Source: Cytophagales bacterium (GTDB lineage Bacteria > Bacteroidota > Bacteroidia > Cytophagales > Cyclobacteriaceae). From it: 7,025 nucleotides of DNA. This document shows, piece by piece, positions 5,701-7,025 of this stretch. Below the pieces are notes generated by a model. That model searched no databases. It worked only from the letters and a program-made list of their open reading frames with translations, and was not told the origin of the DNA. The stretch is from contig DNTA01000115.1 in NCBI GenBank assembly GCA_003500135.1, positions 1-7,025 of the forward strand, in the 5' to 3' direction. The position numbers were made by a program, and so were the translations under genes. Position 1 is the stretch's first letter. Each line of letters starts with the position of its first letter.

Positions 5701-6924
5701 AACTCCTCCATAATAAACAATGGAATCATTGTAAGGATTTACCACTATAGTATTGTCATAAGACCCCTGCCCTCCAAGGTAATCCACATAAGTACTTTCA
5801 TATTGTTGTTCAATTAACTCCCAACTACTTCCTCCATTTATACTCATATATATGTCTGAACCGGATCCATTTTCATTTCCTTCCGCTAGTGCATATAATA
5901 TTTCAGTGTTGTTTTGAGCAATAGCTAACTCTATCCTTCCTGTAAGCCTACTGAATCCCTGATTGTAAAGTGTCCAGGTTTCACCCATATCTGTGGACTT
6001 TAGCACACCTCTCGACCATAATGAAGCGTATATTGTATTAAAGTCATTGGGGTCTGCAATAAGCTGGCTTACCCATGCTATAGGAGTAAAAACCTGATTC
6101 CAGGTATTGCCTCCATCTGTTGATTTAAATATACCACTCCTGAATTCATCTTCCCATTGACCCTGCGATGTACACAATAAAACATTATCAGGATTATCGG
6201 GGTCCACGATTATTCTATTTATTTTACTAAAAACGATATTATCAGTGGTGGAGGCCAACTGAGTCCATGTTTCCCCCTCGTCTATTGATTTCCAAACCCC
6301 ATTGCCAATGATGCCAACTGAACCTCCAATCACTTCACCTGTAGCGGCATATAGAACATTAGGTTGTGAAAGACAAATATCAATCCAGGATACAGCAAGT
6401 GTTGGAAAATCTGCAGTTTTCAATTCCCAACTGGTACCTCCGGTTGTAGTTTTCCAAATTCCACCCCCTACAGCCCCGGATACCCAGGTATTGCCTGTTG
6501 GGTCTGTTGGCACTACTACCACACCTCTTGCCCTGCCTGCCGTATTTGCCGGCCCATGTTCAGTAAAGGATAAGCTTTGGGTCCTTAATGCATTAACATT
6601 ATTGTTCGCTTTTGCCTTTTTCATTGCCTTCATTTTATAATTACTTTCGTAGGAAGGCGCTTTTTCTCCGTATCGTGTCCTTATCAAATTGTAATACTCC
6701 CTGAATTTATCAGGACGATCAAACTTATTTTCCTTTTGGCCATTTCTTCTTTTCCGTACTTTTTTTAGAAAAGCTTCTTTTCTTATTTCATCTGTAGTCT
6801 TTCCCTTATTTTCTGTGACCACCTTTCGTATCGGTTTGTTAATAATTTTATCAGTCTTAAAAAATCCAATAAAAGTTAAAAACAAAGCTGATAATGCGAT
6901 AACAATCAGATAATTTCTTTTCAT
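2800..6924 (-). CDS. T9SS-secreted surface protein with sortilin/BNR-type beta-propeller and C-terminal sorting domain (1374 aa)
   Basis: Predicted secreted or surface-anchored protein of unknown substrate. In order: a hydrophobic Sec-type signal (MKRNY then hydrophobic to F22, no obvious A-x-A site); a very basic linker (about 30-110); a beta-propeller with ten Asp-box-like motifs (S-x-D-x-G-x-x-W) at 159, 213, 268, 310, 361, 765, 810, 859, 908 and 960, several degenerate; an inserted domain between the fifth and sixth boxes (about 417-600), after which propeller sequence resumes with HPDHH (640-644) and NANDGGVWIS (662-671); the propeller-closing ATHGRGIW (992-999); an Ig-like or linker region (about 1010-1100); a beta-sandwich of MAM/jelly-roll type ending AWGWAIDDLSIQ (1269-1280); and a T9SS type A sorting domain (about 1294-1374) with VYPNPTKDLITI, GLYFINI and terminal KVVKFIKE. 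The start is the ATG directly before the signal sequence. Known propellers of this style include sortilin Vps10 domains, sialidases and GH74 enzymes; I see no catalytic signature that assigns activity. The gene is clearly more AT-rich than proA and has its own terminator. Confidence 0.95.
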   Translation of the reverse strand: MKRNYLIVIALSALFLTFIGFFKTDKIINKPIRKVVTENKGKTTDEIRKEAFLKKVRKRRNGQKENKFDRPDKFREYYNLIRTRYGEKAPSYESNYKMKAMKKAKANNNVNALRTQSLSFTEHGPANTAGRARGVVVVPTDPTGNTWVSGAVGGGIWKTTTGGTSWELKTADFPTLAVSWIDICLSQPNVLYAATGEVIGGSVGIIGNGVWKSIDEGETWTQLASTTDNIVFSKINRIIVDPDNPDNVLLCTSQGQWEDEFRSGIFKSTDGGNTWNQVFTPIAWVSQLIADPNDFNTIYASLWSRGVLKSTDMGETWTLYNQGFSRLTGRIELAIAQNNTEILYALAEGNENGSGSDIYMSINGGSSWELIEQQYESTYVDYLGGQGSYDNTIVVNPYNDSIVYYGGVSLWRSIIGDETQEVQRVTINLSSKLSDSKWDFVNFGAPFSGGILEGDTTTFGADNMVKVEVRTGDGVGQFAHRFTVNKRGSGVPDPDYEYQDYVEVPFEVWDVTNNQQLMVSFRDQQEDGTFNLINQNTDAGDEENHSREYIFINYIPYSEDPDTNIAKDGGHIEEQMYFFWPVLSEGENWDGDNLPSDTILIDPINESANIRFADLEIVSDAYNEFTGKNNAFEEEGFGFHPDHHNLIAIKTNETAEEFRILNANDGGVWISGSDTDPGILDGEWIYSGVGLNTAQFYGADKSPDVDRFIGGMQDNGTWVSPVNESADENTNYVFSIPGDGFNAVWNYNDANKLIGSFQFNGFRRSLDGGETWENATSGLSGDGPFISKIVTNDSRPNTIYTVSSNGVFRSDNFGGTWTGTPIEENFGFSGFMEVDVSLSNVDIVWAGVGMTEDNNLHVSVDGAQTFTITNNYTEATLGNLSGFSTHPYEDSTAYALFSFSKGPKILRTKDLGQTWEDISGFNSNTESDNGFPDVAVFSLLVRPDDPTILWAGTEIGIFESLDNGLSWNYLPNDMGAVAVFDMTVVDDKIVLATHGRGIWTAQLPEAVEVSYIPEIENVAPTLNNDLTIYSIFNSSYDSTQIIVDEVYVGSINETVVGRGSITVNSYSFTEGQNIDVQLISFKDGKKLPSDIYNVTLLNYLDPVEIYVNDFETNSEDFFGNGFSIRNEVNFTDRAIHSLHDYEIDESLSGSGLNYTYYLRYPIIVKSDLPIIFFDEIAIIEPGLDDSDFVNPDFKDYVIVEASKDGLNWEPLSDGYDARKEDAWLSLYNSNLNGRENNFVSRELNILPTFSVGDTIVIRFRLYSDTETTAWGWAIDDLSIQTEPRVTDLSPNNGFQLKVYPNPTKDLITIQNSGSEILEADIQIYTINGNLVDSKEIVGNTNNSTTINVSNLSTGLYFINISSKQVSKVVKFIKE

Positions 6925-6954
6925 TCCACTTTAATAATTTAAATTTCAGGTTAT

Positions 6955-6962
6955 CAAACCTT
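6955..6962 (-). promoter_or_regulatory. Possible -7 element of the large surface-protein gene
   Basis: On the minus strand this reads AAGGTTTG, one base off the Bacteroidota -7 consensus TAnnTTTG. It lies 30 bases upstream of the ATG at 6924 within a very AT-rich leader. No clear TTG-type -33 box stands at the usual spacing, so the call rests on position and a 5-of-6 match of defined bases. Confidence 0.2.
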
Positions 6963-7025
6963 AATGATAATAAATTTTTTCTACAGTAAATCTATTCTTT
7001 CCATAATAATTAGGGCTTCCTCAGA

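Noticed and set aside
4322..6640. Plus-strand open frames at 4322-4528, 5380-5628 and 6302-6640
   Set aside because: All lie wholly inside the large minus-strand gene, whose domains and sorting signal are unambiguous; they are antisense shadows.

Overview
The window looks like chromosomal DNA from a member of the Bacteroidota. The main reason is the 1374-residue surface protein on the minus strand, which ends in a type IX secretion system (T9SS) type A sorting domain; that pathway is essentially confined to this phylum. The lack of convincing Shine-Dalgarno sequences in front of the genes fits as well. I cannot place it more finely from the sequence.

Layout. A complete proA (gamma-glutamyl phosphate reductase, proline biosynthesis) occupies 50-1300 on the plus strand. 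Bases 1301-2181 lie between convergent genes and hold no convincing gene. They are unusually rich in inverted repeats: three small hairpins at 1595-1709 share a TCTGTG/TCTGGG core but have different, still self-complementary stems (REP-like), and there are several other stems, including a 13-nt inverted repeat with one mismatch (1768-1844) and a nested structure (1882-1958). On the minus strand, a 68-residue single-pass membrane protein lies at 2182-2388. A gene-free stretch follows (2389-2740), then a strong intrinsic terminator (2741-2780) belonging to the large minus-strand gene at 2800-6924. The last 101 bases are the upstream region of that gene.

How the parts relate. I see no shared pathway. 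proA is a housekeeping enzyme whose usual partner, proB, is not in the window (only 49 bases precede proA). The large protein is a predicted secreted or cell-surface beta-propeller protein with its own terminator, so it is probably transcribed alone or as the last gene of a unit. The small membrane protein appears to be a separate unit downstream of that terminator. There is no CRISPR array, rRNA, tRNA or intact transposase. The least explained parts are the hairpin island after proA and the roughly 180-residue domain inserted in the middle of the propeller.
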